DNA of 6,068 nt from an uncultured Porphyromonadaceae bacterium. Lineage in GTDB: Bacteria; Bacteroidota; Bacteroidia; Bacteroidales; Muribaculaceae. The stretch spans positions 1 to 6,068 of the forward strand of contig USNC01000093.1 of the NCBI GenBank assembly GCA_900555915.1. Reading direction: 5' to 3'. Positions within the stretch are counted from its first letter, which is position 1. Each line of letters begins with the position of its first letter. Shown piece after piece: positions 1 through 6,068 of this stretch. The notes under the pieces were generated by a model. It was not told where the DNA came from and ran no database searches. It was given only the letters and a program-made list of their open reading frames with translations. The position numbers and the translations under genes were made by a program.

Positions 1-73
1 TTTTTAGGTCGATTTCAGCAGGAGGTGCTGACGTGGCCGAGGTTTTTTCATGAAAAAATTGTAATTTTGCAAT
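1..73 (+). promoter_or_regulatory. rpoN leader with palindrome and possible -7 element
   Basis: This non-coding lead-in to rpoN holds three recognisable elements. At 15-31 a perfect inverted repeat (TCAGCA / TGCTGA) flanks a 5-nt GGAGG loop. At 43-58 lies a perfect 16-bp palindrome, TTTTTTCATGAAAAAA. At 62-69, TAATTTTG fits the Bacteroidetes -7 consensus TAnnTTTG exactly. No convincing -33 TTTG is seen about 19-21 bp upstream; only a T-run starting at 43 lies near. If the -7 box is real, transcription would start at about 74-76, giving a nearly leaderless rpoN mRNA, so chance is a serious alternative in such AT-rich DNA. The palindrome would sit in the promoter spacer, where a dimeric regulator could bind. 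There is no Shine-Dalgarno sequence directly before the ATG, as is usual in this phylum. Confidence 0.35.
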
Positions 74-1483
74 ATGGAAAAGAATTCGCAGCGGATAGTG
101 ACCGAGCAGCGGCTCACCCAGCGCCTCACGCAGCAGCAACTGCGGCTCGTGAGGATGCTCGACATGTCGGCTCCCGAACTCGACGATGAGGTGCAGAGGG
201 AGATGGAGGCCAATCCCGCTCTCGAGGCAAGCGACGACGAGGCGTTTGCCGACAGCGGCGACACAGGATTCGTATCCTCCGATTCGCGCTGGAGCGGCTA
301 TCGCCGGCAGGGTCCCGCATCAGACGATTATTCCGAAATGCCGATGGCCGACGCGGCTCCGTCGCTCTACGACTCATTGCTGACACAACTCGGACAGCTG
401 CATCTTCCTCCAGATGAACTCACCGCCGCTCGCTTCATCGTGGGCAATCTTGATTCCAACGGACGCCTGCAGCGCGATCCGGCATATCTGGTCAATGACC
501 TGGCCTTCTCCGAAGGTGTCGACCTGCCGCAGGAGGTGATGGACAAGGCGCTGGAGACAGTGCGCACGCTCGAGCCGCACGGCGTGGGCGCCATATCGCT
601 CGCCGACTGCCTGATGCTGCAGCTCCGCTATATGCCGGCGAGCCAGACACGCGACGACGCCATGAGGATTCTCGACGAGCAGTATGAGGCCTTCAGCATG
701 CTTCACACACATCTTCTCGTGTCGCGCCTCAGGATATCGCGGGAACGGGTGGCCGCCGCCATGGACCTGATACGCACCCTCAATCCCAAGCCGGGAGCTT
801 CGGTGGATTCCGCTCCCATGGGTTCCAACACCATAATCCCCGATGTCATAGTCGACACATCGGGCAGGGAGCCGGTGATATCGCTCAACAACAGGATTCC
901 AGAACTGCGCATAAGCGAATCGTTCAGCAGCGCGGAGCGCGGCATGGACCGCCGGGCCAGGAAGAAACGCGAGAATGGCGACAGCGAATTCATCATCAGC
1001 CGGTATAACGACGCCAAAGACTTCATAAAGGCTCTCAGGCTGCGTCAGGAGGCGATGATGTCGGTCATGACGGCTATCGTGAAACTGCAGAGGGAGTATT
1101 TCGAGACTGAAGACGTGTATCGTCTGCGTCCGATGATGATAAAAGACATAGAGGCGCTCACAGGGCAGGACGCCTCGGTGATATCGCGCTTCACGGCCAA
1201 TAAATACGTGTCGCTGCCGTGGGGAATATTGCCGCTCCGGTTTTTCTTCAGCGACACTGTGGGGGATAATTCCGCCGAAGATGACACCGACGCTCTCACC
1301 AACCGCAAGGTCGAGGCCGAGATACGCCGTGTGGTGGACGCCGAAGACAAACGCCACCCCCTGAGCGACGAGAAGATCACCCGCACGCTTCAGGAAGCGG
1401 GCCTGAACATAAGCCGGCGCACAGTGGCGAAATATCGCGACAGACTCAATATCCCCCCTGCGCGCCTGCGAAAATTAATTTAG
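74..1483 (+). CDS. rpoN: RNA polymerase sigma-54 factor RpoN
   Basis: Complete 469-residue sigma-54, the alternative sigma factor that directs core RNA polymerase to -24/-12 promoters and needs an AAA+ enhancer-binding activator to open DNA. Domains run in family order. The Gln/Leu-rich activator-interacting region I (about 11-51) ends in NPALE, and an acidic linker (about 52-95) follows. The core-binding region has LDSNGRL (126-132), LEPHGVGA (166-173) and LNPKPG (236-241). The helix-turn-helix region (about 356-379) contains SRFTANKYV. The RpoN box reads SRRTVAKYRD (447-456) against the classical ARRTVAKYRE, two conservative changes. Length is normal for the family. The ATG at 74 is preferred because the next Met codon would remove much of region I. 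The stop is TAG at 1481-1483, and the gene converges on the efflux cluster. The family assignment is secure; its regulon is not visible here. Confidence 0.97.
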   Translation: MEKNSQRIVTEQRLTQRLTQQQLRLVRMLDMSAPELDDEVQREMEANPALEASDDEAFADSGDTGFVSSDSRWSGYRRQGPASDDYSEMPMADAAPSLYDSLLTQLGQLHLPPDELTAARFIVGNLDSNGRLQRDPAYLVNDLAFSEGVDLPQEVMDKALETVRTLEPHGVGAISLADCLMLQLRYMPASQTRDDAMRILDEQYEAFSMLHTHLLVSRLRISRERVAAAMDLIRTLNPKPGASVDSAPMGSNTIIPDVIVDTSGREPVISLNNRIPELRISESFSSAERGMDRRARKKRENGDSEFIISRYNDAKDFIKALRLRQEAMMSVMTAIVKLQREYFETEDVYRLRPMMIKDIEALTGQDASVISRFTANKYVSLPWGILPLRFFFSDTVGDNSAEDDTDALTNRKVEAEIRRVVDAEDKRHPLSDEKITRTLQEAGLNISRRTVAKYRDRLNIPPARLRKLI

Positions 1484-1511
1484 GCCTAATTCAGTTTAGT
1501 TTAATTCAGTT
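1484..1511. repeat. Convergent junction with short direct repeat
   Basis: Only 17 bp (1484-1500) separate the rpoN stop from the stop of the minus-strand permease. A 10-bp direct repeat, TAATTCAGTT, occurs at 1487-1496 and 1502-1511 (15-bp period), so one copy lies outside the permease and the other covers its last codons and stop. A 10-bp palindrome, TTAGGCCTAA (1480-1489), overlaps the end of rpoN. Neither is a convincing Rho-independent terminator: there is no GC-rich stem with loop followed by a T-run on either strand. The repeat may simply reflect a small tandem duplication at the end of the permease gene. Confidence 0.5.
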
Positions 1512-2685
1512 CGTAGGAAGAGGGGAGCGCGTTGCGTCTCCTGTAGAGCACGAATCGCTGGATGAAGAAGGCAGCTGCCGTGTAGGCGGCCGCAAGTATC
1601 CACAGCGACACGTAGTCGGGACGCACCTGGGAGAGGCTCGCGCCGTTGGTGTTCATGCGTATGAAACCCTCCACTCCGAAAGTGGCCGGCACGAGGCTTG
1701 AGAGAGCGTGCCATATGCCCGACATGGCATAGCGGGGCCAGGTAAGTCCGGAGAGGAACAGGAACGCTACCGAGGTGACCACCCAAAGCACGAACACCGA
1801 CTCCCTCTCACGGCATGCTCCCTGGAAGCAGAGCCCCAGCGCTATTGACGCGATCACCATGGGAAGGATGAAGACCATGATTTCGAAGGGATTGCCCGCC
1901 ATAGGGAATGAGAACATCATCGGCACGTAGTGCAGCATATATATGCAGGGGAGTATGATCACAGTCAGATAGGCGAGCCCTTCGCCGAGCATGCCCGTCA
2001 GTATGTCGGCCGACGAGCGTGGCAGAAGCATAGTCCGCGAGCGCAGCCGCTCGCGCTTGGCGCCTCCCGACATGCCTACGGCCAGCACGAGACACTGCTG
2101 GAGTATGAGCACAAGCACTCCCGGCATGATGAACGAGTCGAATCCCGACTCCAGATTGCCCATCGGCACATTGTTGACCTCGAGCGGATCGCCGGTGGCT
2201 ATCGTCTCGGCCAGAGGCGCCATGCGGTCGATTGTGGAGGTCATGAGCTCCGCGCCCATGGCCTGGGCCACATCGGTGGAGGCCACGAGGAATCCCCTGT
2301 AGCGCAGAAGCAGGCTCATTTCAGAATATATCACCGCCGGCGAACTCTCGCCTCTGCCTACCTTCCGGGCAAAACCTTCCGGTATCTCAAGTATGCCGTA
2401 GCAGTCATGGCTGTGCATGGCCTCCTTGGCCTCGGTAAGGTTGGAGGCGTAGCCGATCACCCTCACTTCCTGTGTGGCATCGAGGTTTCTCACCAGCTCG
2501 CGCGACAGGGCGCTCCGGTCGTTGTCGACCACCACCATCCTCACGTCTCTCACCAGCTCGGGATTGTAGATGAGCGAGTAGATCACCGGATAGGCGATGG
2601 GCAGGAACGCGAGGAAGAGGATTATGCCCACGTCGTGGGTGATCAGCTTCAGTTCCCTAATATATGATCTGACAAAATTTTTCAT
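1501..2685 (-). CDS. ABC-2 type transporter permease (YhhJ/YbhR-like), distal copy
   Basis: Complete 394-residue inner-membrane permease of the ABC-2 family (ABC2_membrane_3 type), the membrane half of an ABC exporter. Hydrophobicity read by eye gives TM1 at about 18-40, a large extracytoplasmic domain (about 41-183), then five helices near 185-205, 228-250, 267-290, 296-314 and 356-378. This is the usual 1+5 plan. The family signature GLTWP (313-317) precedes the last helix. The periplasmic domain has VVVDNDRSALSREL near 51-64 and IPEGF at 101-105, which align with DKDGTSLSRG and IPENF in the neighbouring permease, showing the two are paralogues. It is the last gene of the cluster, 81 bp after the other permease. 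Upstream of the ATG (2683-2685) is A-rich AAAGAGAAAAC, with no strong Shine-Dalgarno. There is no ATPase domain. Substrate unknown. Confidence 0.9.
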   Translation of the reverse strand: MKNFVRSYIRELKLITHDVGIILFLAFLPIAYPVIYSLIYNPELVRDVRMVVVDNDRSALSRELVRNLDATQEVRVIGYASNLTEAKEAMHSHDCYGILEIPEGFARKVGRGESSPAVIYSEMSLLLRYRGFLVASTDVAQAMGAELMTSTIDRMAPLAETIATGDPLEVNNVPMGNLESGFDSFIMPGVLVLILQQCLVLAVGMSGGAKRERLRSRTMLLPRSSADILTGMLGEGLAYLTVIILPCIYMLHYVPMMFSFPMAGNPFEIMVFILPMVIASIALGLCFQGACRERESVFVLWVVTSVAFLFLSGLTWPRYAMSGIWHALSSLVPATFGVEGFIRMNTNGASLSQVRPDYVSLWILAAAYTAAAFFIQRFVLYRRRNALPSSYELN

Positions 2686-2701
2686 GTTTTCTCTTTATGT
2701 T

Positions 2702-2723
2702 GGTCTCCGCTGCGGCGGAAACC
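2702..2723 (-). other. Inverted repeat (hairpin) between the two permease genes
   Basis: In the 81-bp gap (2686-2766) an inverted repeat forms a 5-bp perfect stem (TCCGC / GCGGA) around a TGCG loop. It is extended by three more pairs (GGT / ACC) beyond one mismatch. In the minus-strand transcript it would form a stable GC-rich hairpin about 16 nt before the start codon of the distal permease. No T-run follows on either strand, so it does not look like an intrinsic terminator. Mid-operon hairpins of this sort can tune mRNA decay or translation, but that role is inference. The rest of the gap shows nothing recognisable. Confidence 0.5.
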
Positions 2724-2766
2724 GTGATTGGATTTTCAGAGCGGGCCGGGCGCACGGCTGACGCGC

Positions 2767-3927
2767 TTACGGCACATAGACAGGACGTGCCATAAACCGC
2801 TTGATGCGCCATATCACCGTCAGAGGCAGAAGCATATATATCAGATACGCCACATACCACCATCGCGAATACCATATGTCGAGGCCGTTGAGAGCCTGGT
2901 CGATATAGATAAGGAAGTTATAGCGTATCGGCATGAGATAGCTGAAGATGGCTATCGAGCCGTACATGCTCTCCACGGGGAATGAGAAGGCCGCCAGCGA
3001 GAACGACAGAATGCCGAGCAGTGAGCATACCGAAAGGCTCAGACGCAGGTTTGGGAAAAGGCCGAAGAAGAACACCGCCATGCACTGGCATGCCACCACA
3101 AACATCAGTTCGGAGACAGTGAGCCATAGCCAGCTGCCATGCATCGGATAGCCCTGCCAGCAGTAGAGCCACGACATCATCAGCATGATGAGTATCCACC
3201 ATCCGATGGTCTGCGGCAGTATCTTGGCTACGAGTGCCTCATACATGTTGCCATGGCTCATGGCCAGCAGGCGTCGCGAGCCTCCGTATTTTATCTCCTG
3301 CCCCAGCGAGAAGCACACCATGAGCATGATCATGAGCTGGAACACGCACGGCACAAATGAATTGCAGAGATATATCGCATAGTTCAGGCCGGGATTGCCG
3401 AGGCCGCGCGTCACTATGTTGATTGGCTGCATCATCGGCACCACCTGCTCGGCCGAGAGCCCGGCCGACTCCGCCACATTGAGCATGATGCCCGCTTTCG
3501 ACATCAGCGCGGTGGTCTTGAACGATTTGAAGAGCAGCGACGCCGGCACGAAATAGGTCATGTTGGTATAGAACGTGATGGCCGGTCCCTTCCCCGAGAG
3601 AAGATCTTTCTCGAAATTCTCGGGAATCATGAAGAACCCGAATATCTCGCCGCTCTGCATCTTGTGGCGCGCTTCGGTATATGAATTGCAACTCGTCTGC
3701 AGATCTATCATCTGCATGCTGCCGAGATTCTGAGTGATGCCTCTCGAGAGCGAAGTGCCGTCCTTGTCGATGATGGCGGCCGGAACCTTGTCGGGCAGGC
3801 CCTCTTCCATCATGTCGGTCAGAAACAGCATCAGACCGAGCGGGAAGATGAACATCGCCACCCAATAGATCGGACGCCTCGCCAACTGGAGCACAGACCG
3901 CCTGAAGATTTGCTTGAATCCACTCAT
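2767..3927 (-). CDS. ABC-2 type transporter permease (YhhJ/YbhS-like), proximal copy
   Basis: Complete 386-residue inner-membrane permease, paralogous to the gene downstream of it. TM1 lies at about 19-38, a periplasmic domain at about 39-180, and further helices near 183-207, 233-255, 265-290, 298-317 and 357-374. The periplasmic domain carries the family pattern AAIIDKDGTSLSRG (50-63) and IPENF (101-105). FSFPVESM (314-321) occupies the position of the GLTWP signature in the sister protein, a diverged version. Two different permeases side by side suggest a heterodimeric channel, as in the E. coli YbhF-YbhS-YbhR exporter. The ATG lies only 12 bp after the HlyD stop, with no room for an ATPase gene and strong support for co-transcription. 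There are no Walker A, Walker B or ABC signature motifs. Substrate unknown. Confidence 0.9.
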   Translation of the reverse strand: MSGFKQIFRRSVLQLARRPIYWVAMFIFPLGLMLFLTDMMEEGLPDKVPAAIIDKDGTSLSRGITQNLGSMQMIDLQTSCNSYTEARHKMQSGEIFGFFMIPENFEKDLLSGKGPAITFYTNMTYFVPASLLFKSFKTTALMSKAGIMLNVAESAGLSAEQVVPMMQPINIVTRGLGNPGLNYAIYLCNSFVPCVFQLMIMLMVCFSLGQEIKYGGSRRLLAMSHGNMYEALVAKILPQTIGWWILIMLMMSWLYCWQGYPMHGSWLWLTVSELMFVVACQCMAVFFFGLFPNLRLSLSVCSLLGILSFSLAAFSFPVESMYGSIAIFSYLMPIRYNFLIYIDQALNGLDIWYSRWWYVAYLIYMLLPLTVIWRIKRFMARPVYVP

Positions 3928-3939
3928 TTCAAAAAATCT

Positions 3940-4971
3940 TTATTTCTCCACACCAAGATAAATCACGCTCATGCCCGGACGGAAATTATCGATTTTCTTT
4001 TCCGGACGTGCCTTGATCTGGAATGTCCTTGCATCATAGTCGCCCGTAGACTTGGTGGCCTGCCAGTTGGCGTAGGTGCCGAGGTCGCGTATATAGTAGA
4101 CGGTCATCGTCTCCTCCTTGTCGAGCGCCGGAATCCTGACGCGGATCCTGGTTCCCTCCTTTATGTCTTTGAGAAGAGTCTCCCTGACATTGAACACTGC
4201 GTGGCCGTCGGCCTTCTGAAGGTTCATGATCGGCGCGCCGGTGGCCACCAGCTCGCTCTCGTTGGGGTAGACCACGGTGATCACGCCGTCGGCGGGAGCC
4301 GTCAGGTACTGGTCTTCAAGAATGGCGCCGACTTCGCTCACGCTTCCCTGCGCCACTTTCACCATCCCTTCCGCAGCGGCCCTGTCTTCGGCCTGCGGGC
4401 CTGCCAGCGCCAGTTCATACTGGCTGCGGGCCGCCGATTCGCCGGCCTTCGCGGCCTCGTAGGCGGCCTTGGCCTCATCGCGTTTCTGCTCGCTCACCAC
4501 CCCTTTGGCGAAGAGCGCTTCCATGCGGTCGTAGGTCTTTTTCGCGATGCCCACTGCGGCCGAGGCCTGGTTCATGAGGTCTTTGGCCGATGCTATGATC
4601 TGCTTGCGGGTGCCGGCGTCTACCTTGCGGTTTGTGGCGCGCGACACGTCTTCCATCGCTTCCGCCTGTGCGAGTTTCGCCTCCACGAGCGAGGAGTGGA
4701 TGTGCACCAGAGTGTCGCCGGCCTTCACCTCGTCGCCTTCCTTCACAAAGAGGTGCGCCACACGTCCGGGCAGTTTGCCGGAGACTCTGATCTCAGTGGC
4801 CTCCCCCATGCCCTGGATCGTGTCGGGAGCCGGCTTGATGAATATGAAACCTACGACTGCCATCGCAGCCACGATGAGAAGCACCATCACTACGGTGAAG
4901 ATGAGGGCTTTATCTTTTGCATTTACGTCGGCCTCGCTGACGGAGGTATTTGTATTGTTATGCTGATCCAT
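3940..4971 (-). CDS. HlyD-family periplasmic adaptor (membrane fusion protein)
   Basis: Complete 343-residue adaptor that bridges an inner-membrane exporter and a TolC channel. A short cytoplasmic tail is followed by one membrane anchor (about 22-45); there is no lipobox Cys. Next come the first half of the biotinyl-lipoyl domain (about 59-92, VKEGDEVKAGDTL at 76-88), a long Ala/Glu/Lys-rich alpha-helical hairpin (about 95-215), the second lipoyl half (LTAPADGVIT, 223-232), a beta-barrel domain (about 254-300) and a C-terminal segment with RPGMSV (331-336). At the hairpin tip R149, L153 and S160 fit RxxxLxxxxxxS, the RLS motif known from adaptors that dock directly on TolC. The gene sits between the TolC gene (101 bp upstream) and the first permease (12 bp downstream), as expected for one export operon. 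Architecture resembles E. coli YbhG/YhiI; substrate cannot be told. Confidence 0.93.
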   Translation of the reverse strand: MDQHNNTNTSVSEADVNAKDKALIFTVVMVLLIVAAMAVVGFIFIKPAPDTIQGMGEATEIRVSGKLPGRVAHLFVKEGDEVKAGDTLVHIHSSLVEAKLAQAEAMEDVSRATNRKVDAGTRKQIIASAKDLMNQASAAVGIAKKTYDRMEALFAKGVVSEQKRDEAKAAYEAAKAGESAARSQYELALAGPQAEDRAAAEGMVKVAQGSVSEVGAILEDQYLTAPADGVITVVYPNESELVATGAPIMNLQKADGHAVFNVRETLLKDIKEGTRIRVRIPALDKEETMTVYYIRDLGTYANWQATKSTGDYDARTFQIKARPEKKIDNFRPGMSVIYLGVEK

Positions 4972-5072
4972 ATCGGTTTTTATGTTTGTTTGTGTTTCGC
5001 CTTGCGAAAACTGGGATTATGAGTTTTTTAGTGGTTCTATATGTCTTGGTCGTGCGGTGGCCGCAGATGTGG
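4972..5072 (-). other. tolC-hlyD intergenic region with two small hairpins
   Basis: This 101-bp gap is longer than the next one in the cluster and contains two perfect small inverted repeats. TTTCGC / GCGAAA at 4995-5009 has a 3-nt loop. TGCGG / CCGCA at 5053-5065 also has a 3-nt loop and lies just after the TolC stop codon (TGA at 5073-5075, minus strand). Neither is followed by a T-run in the transcript direction, so neither is an obvious terminator. I found no clear TAnnTTTG promoter element on the minus strand. The segment just before the HlyD start is A-rich, typical of Bacteroidetes leaders. Hairpins this small also arise by chance. Confidence 0.35.
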
Positions 5073-6027
5073 TCAGAGATTGCCGAGCACCTTGTCGAGG
5101 TAGGTCCGGCAGAGGCGTATCCCTATCTGCGAGTCGATGAGTTCGGACTTTGCTTTGAGCCATGCGGTCTGGGCGGCGAGCACATCGTCGGTGGTGAGCA
5201 CTCCTTCCTGATATGCGAACTGGGCGTTGCGAAGGTTTTCCTGGGCGCTCTTCATGTTGTTGCGGGTCATGTCGTAGGTCTTGAAGGCCTCGCTGTAGCT
5301 GTATTGCGCCTGGCTCACCTGCAGCGACACCTTCTCCTCCAGGTCTTCGAGCAGCAGACGCTGCGCGGCGGTCTGCGACTTCGACGCGCGGTATCTGTTG
5401 TAGTTGCCGCCCCAGTGCCACAGCGGCACGCTGAGAGTGGCACCCACCGAGAAGCCGCCGCCGAATTTCTTCTCGAATCCGTCGATTACATTGGGATTTG
5501 AGAAACTCCAGGCTCCGAATGCGGCCACCTTGGGCAGCATCGACGACAGCGACAGGTGCTCTTTGCTTTCAAGCAGCCCGATACCCTCGCGGATAGCCCC
5601 GAGGTCGGCGCGGCGTGAATACACGTCGGCCATGTTGGCTGCCGGAAGAGTCAGGCTCTCGTCGAAGTCGCCGCCGGCCTCGTCGGAGAGTTCCATGCGG
5701 GTGTCTACGGGGAGTCCGCATATCTGGGCGAGTGCCATGCGCGAGAGCGAAAGGCCGTTGTCCACCTTTGTCAGCATCACGCATGCCTCGTTGTATTTCA
5801 CCTCCACCTGAAGCGCGTCTGAGCGCGTCGCAACTCCTTCGGCCAGCATTTCCCTGACATTATGCCTCAGGGAGTCCACGAGATTCACAAAACTCTGGGC
5901 GAGGGCTTTCTTCTCTGCCAGCGACACCACCTGCCAGTAAGCCTCGTCAACGCTGAAGATCACGTCCTGGCGTGCCTGCTCCTTGACCGAGCGCGCCACA
6001 CCCTCCGTGTGGCGGGCAATCTCGTTG
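5073..6027 (-). CDS. TolC-family outer-membrane efflux protein, 5'-truncated
   Basis: C-terminal 317 residues of an outer-membrane efflux protein (OEP/TolC family), the channel of a tripartite exporter. Numbered from the first genomic codon (Asn, 6024-6026), both OEP repeats are recognisable. Repeat 1 has YWQVVSLAEKKALAQ (30-44) and GVATRSDALQVE (64-75). Repeat 2 opens with RADLGAIREG (139-148) and LPKVAAFGAWSF (164-175), has the strand region VGATLSVPLWHWGG (194-207), and ends with YQEGVLTTDDVLAAQ (272-286). Typical members have about 420-480 residues, so roughly 100-160 N-terminal residues, including the signal peptide, are missing. An ATG can be read at 6042-6044, but it lies in adapter DNA: the first five residues of MCIRDS are not genomic and the sixth is only partly so. 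The reading frame stays open up to the true end of genomic DNA, so this is truncation by assembly, not a pseudogene. It is the most upstream visible gene of the efflux cluster. Confidence 0.93.
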
Positions 6028-6068
6028 CTGTCTCTTATACACATCTGACGCTGCCGACGATCTTACGC
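6028..6068. other. Nextera (Tn5) sequencing adapter plus index, not genomic
   Basis: Bases 6028-6046 read CTGTCTCTTATACACATCT, the 19-bp Tn5 mosaic end. Bases 6047-6060 read GACGCTGCCGACGA, which completes the reverse complement of the Nextera read-1 transposase adapter. The final eight bases, TCTTACGC, sit exactly where the i5 index follows. Their reverse complement, GCGTAAGA, matches an i5 barcode I recall as S517. The contig therefore ends in untrimmed library adapter, and genomic sequence stops at 6027. Confidence 0.98.

Noticed and set aside
21..53. GGAGGT followed by GTG at 33-35, resembling a Shine-Dalgarno and start
   Set aside because: The frame stops after six codons (TGA at 51-53), and Bacteroidetes rarely rely on Shine-Dalgarno pairing. 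The GGAGG is better seen as the loop of the 15-31 inverted repeat.
374..1357. 327-codon open frame on the minus strand inside rpoN
   Set aside because: It is a shadow of the rpoN reading frame with unnatural composition and no family motif.
1930..2667. 245-codon open frame on the plus strand across the distal permease
   Set aside because: It is antisense to a well-supported membrane protein; its His/Arg-rich translation shows no domain.
3910..5022. 370-codon open frame on the plus strand across the HlyD gene
   Set aside because: It is antisense to a clear HlyD-family gene, runs into the flanking gaps, and its translation is His/Arg/Gly-rich with no recognisable domain. Long antisense open frames are expected in GC-biased coding DNA.
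1501..6027. Sigma-54 control of the efflux cluster because rpoN is adjacent
   Set aside because: No TGGCAC-N5-TTGC-like element was recognised in the visible gaps, and the promoter upstream of tolC is off the contig. Adjacency on opposite strands is not evidence of regulation.
6028..6044. MCIRDS as a genuine N-terminus of the TolC protein
   Set aside because: The codons come from the Tn5 mosaic end of a Nextera adapter; a real OEP protein would start with a signal peptide more than 100 residues further upstream.
1..6068. tRNA or rRNA genes, CRISPR array, insertion sequence or other mobile element
   Set aside because: No repeat-spacer pattern, no transposase, no terminal inverted repeats and no RNA gene were seen. 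Apart from the adapter, the window is filled by five ordinary protein genes.

Overview
The window looks like a whole 6.07-kb metagenomic or draft-genome contig from a GC-rich member of the Bacteroidales; a Muribaculaceae-like gut bacterium is my best guess, but it is tentative. Three things point there: the Bacteroidetes-type sigma-54 protein, a possible TAnnTTTG -7 element instead of a sigma-70 -10 box, and A-rich rather than Shine-Dalgarno-like sequence before the starts. The right end is not genomic: the last 41 bases are a Nextera (Tn5) sequencing adapter plus what reads as an index barcode.

Layout. Bases 1-73 are a short AT-rich leader with two perfect inverted repeats and a possible -7 promoter element. 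Bases 74-1483 (+) encode a complete sigma-54 factor, RpoN. It converges with a four-gene minus-strand cluster, leaving only 17 bp between stop codons. Read in the direction of transcription, from right to left, that cluster is: a TolC-type outer-membrane efflux protein (5' end lost at the contig edge), a HlyD-type periplasmic adaptor, and two paralogous ABC-2 permeases of the YhhJ/YbhS/YbhR type. Gaps in the cluster are 101, 12 and 81 bp. The 101-bp and 81-bp gaps each hold a small hairpin-forming inverted repeat.

How the genes work together. The four minus-strand genes give a coherent tripartite export system: two inner-membrane permeases probably forming a heterodimer, an adaptor anchored in the inner membrane by one helix and carrying a TolC-docking RLS-type motif, and an outer-membrane channel. 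No ABC ATPase is encoded in the window, so the energising subunit must lie upstream of tolC (off the contig) or elsewhere in the genome. The substrate cannot be inferred. RpoN is a neighbour on the opposite strand, and no sigma-54 promoter (-24/-12) was recognised for the efflux genes, whose promoter is probably off the contig.

I see no evidence for a previously undescribed system. The most actionable points are the adapter-derived false N-terminus (MCIRDS) of the TolC gene, the missing ATPase, and the palindrome next to the possible rpoN promoter.
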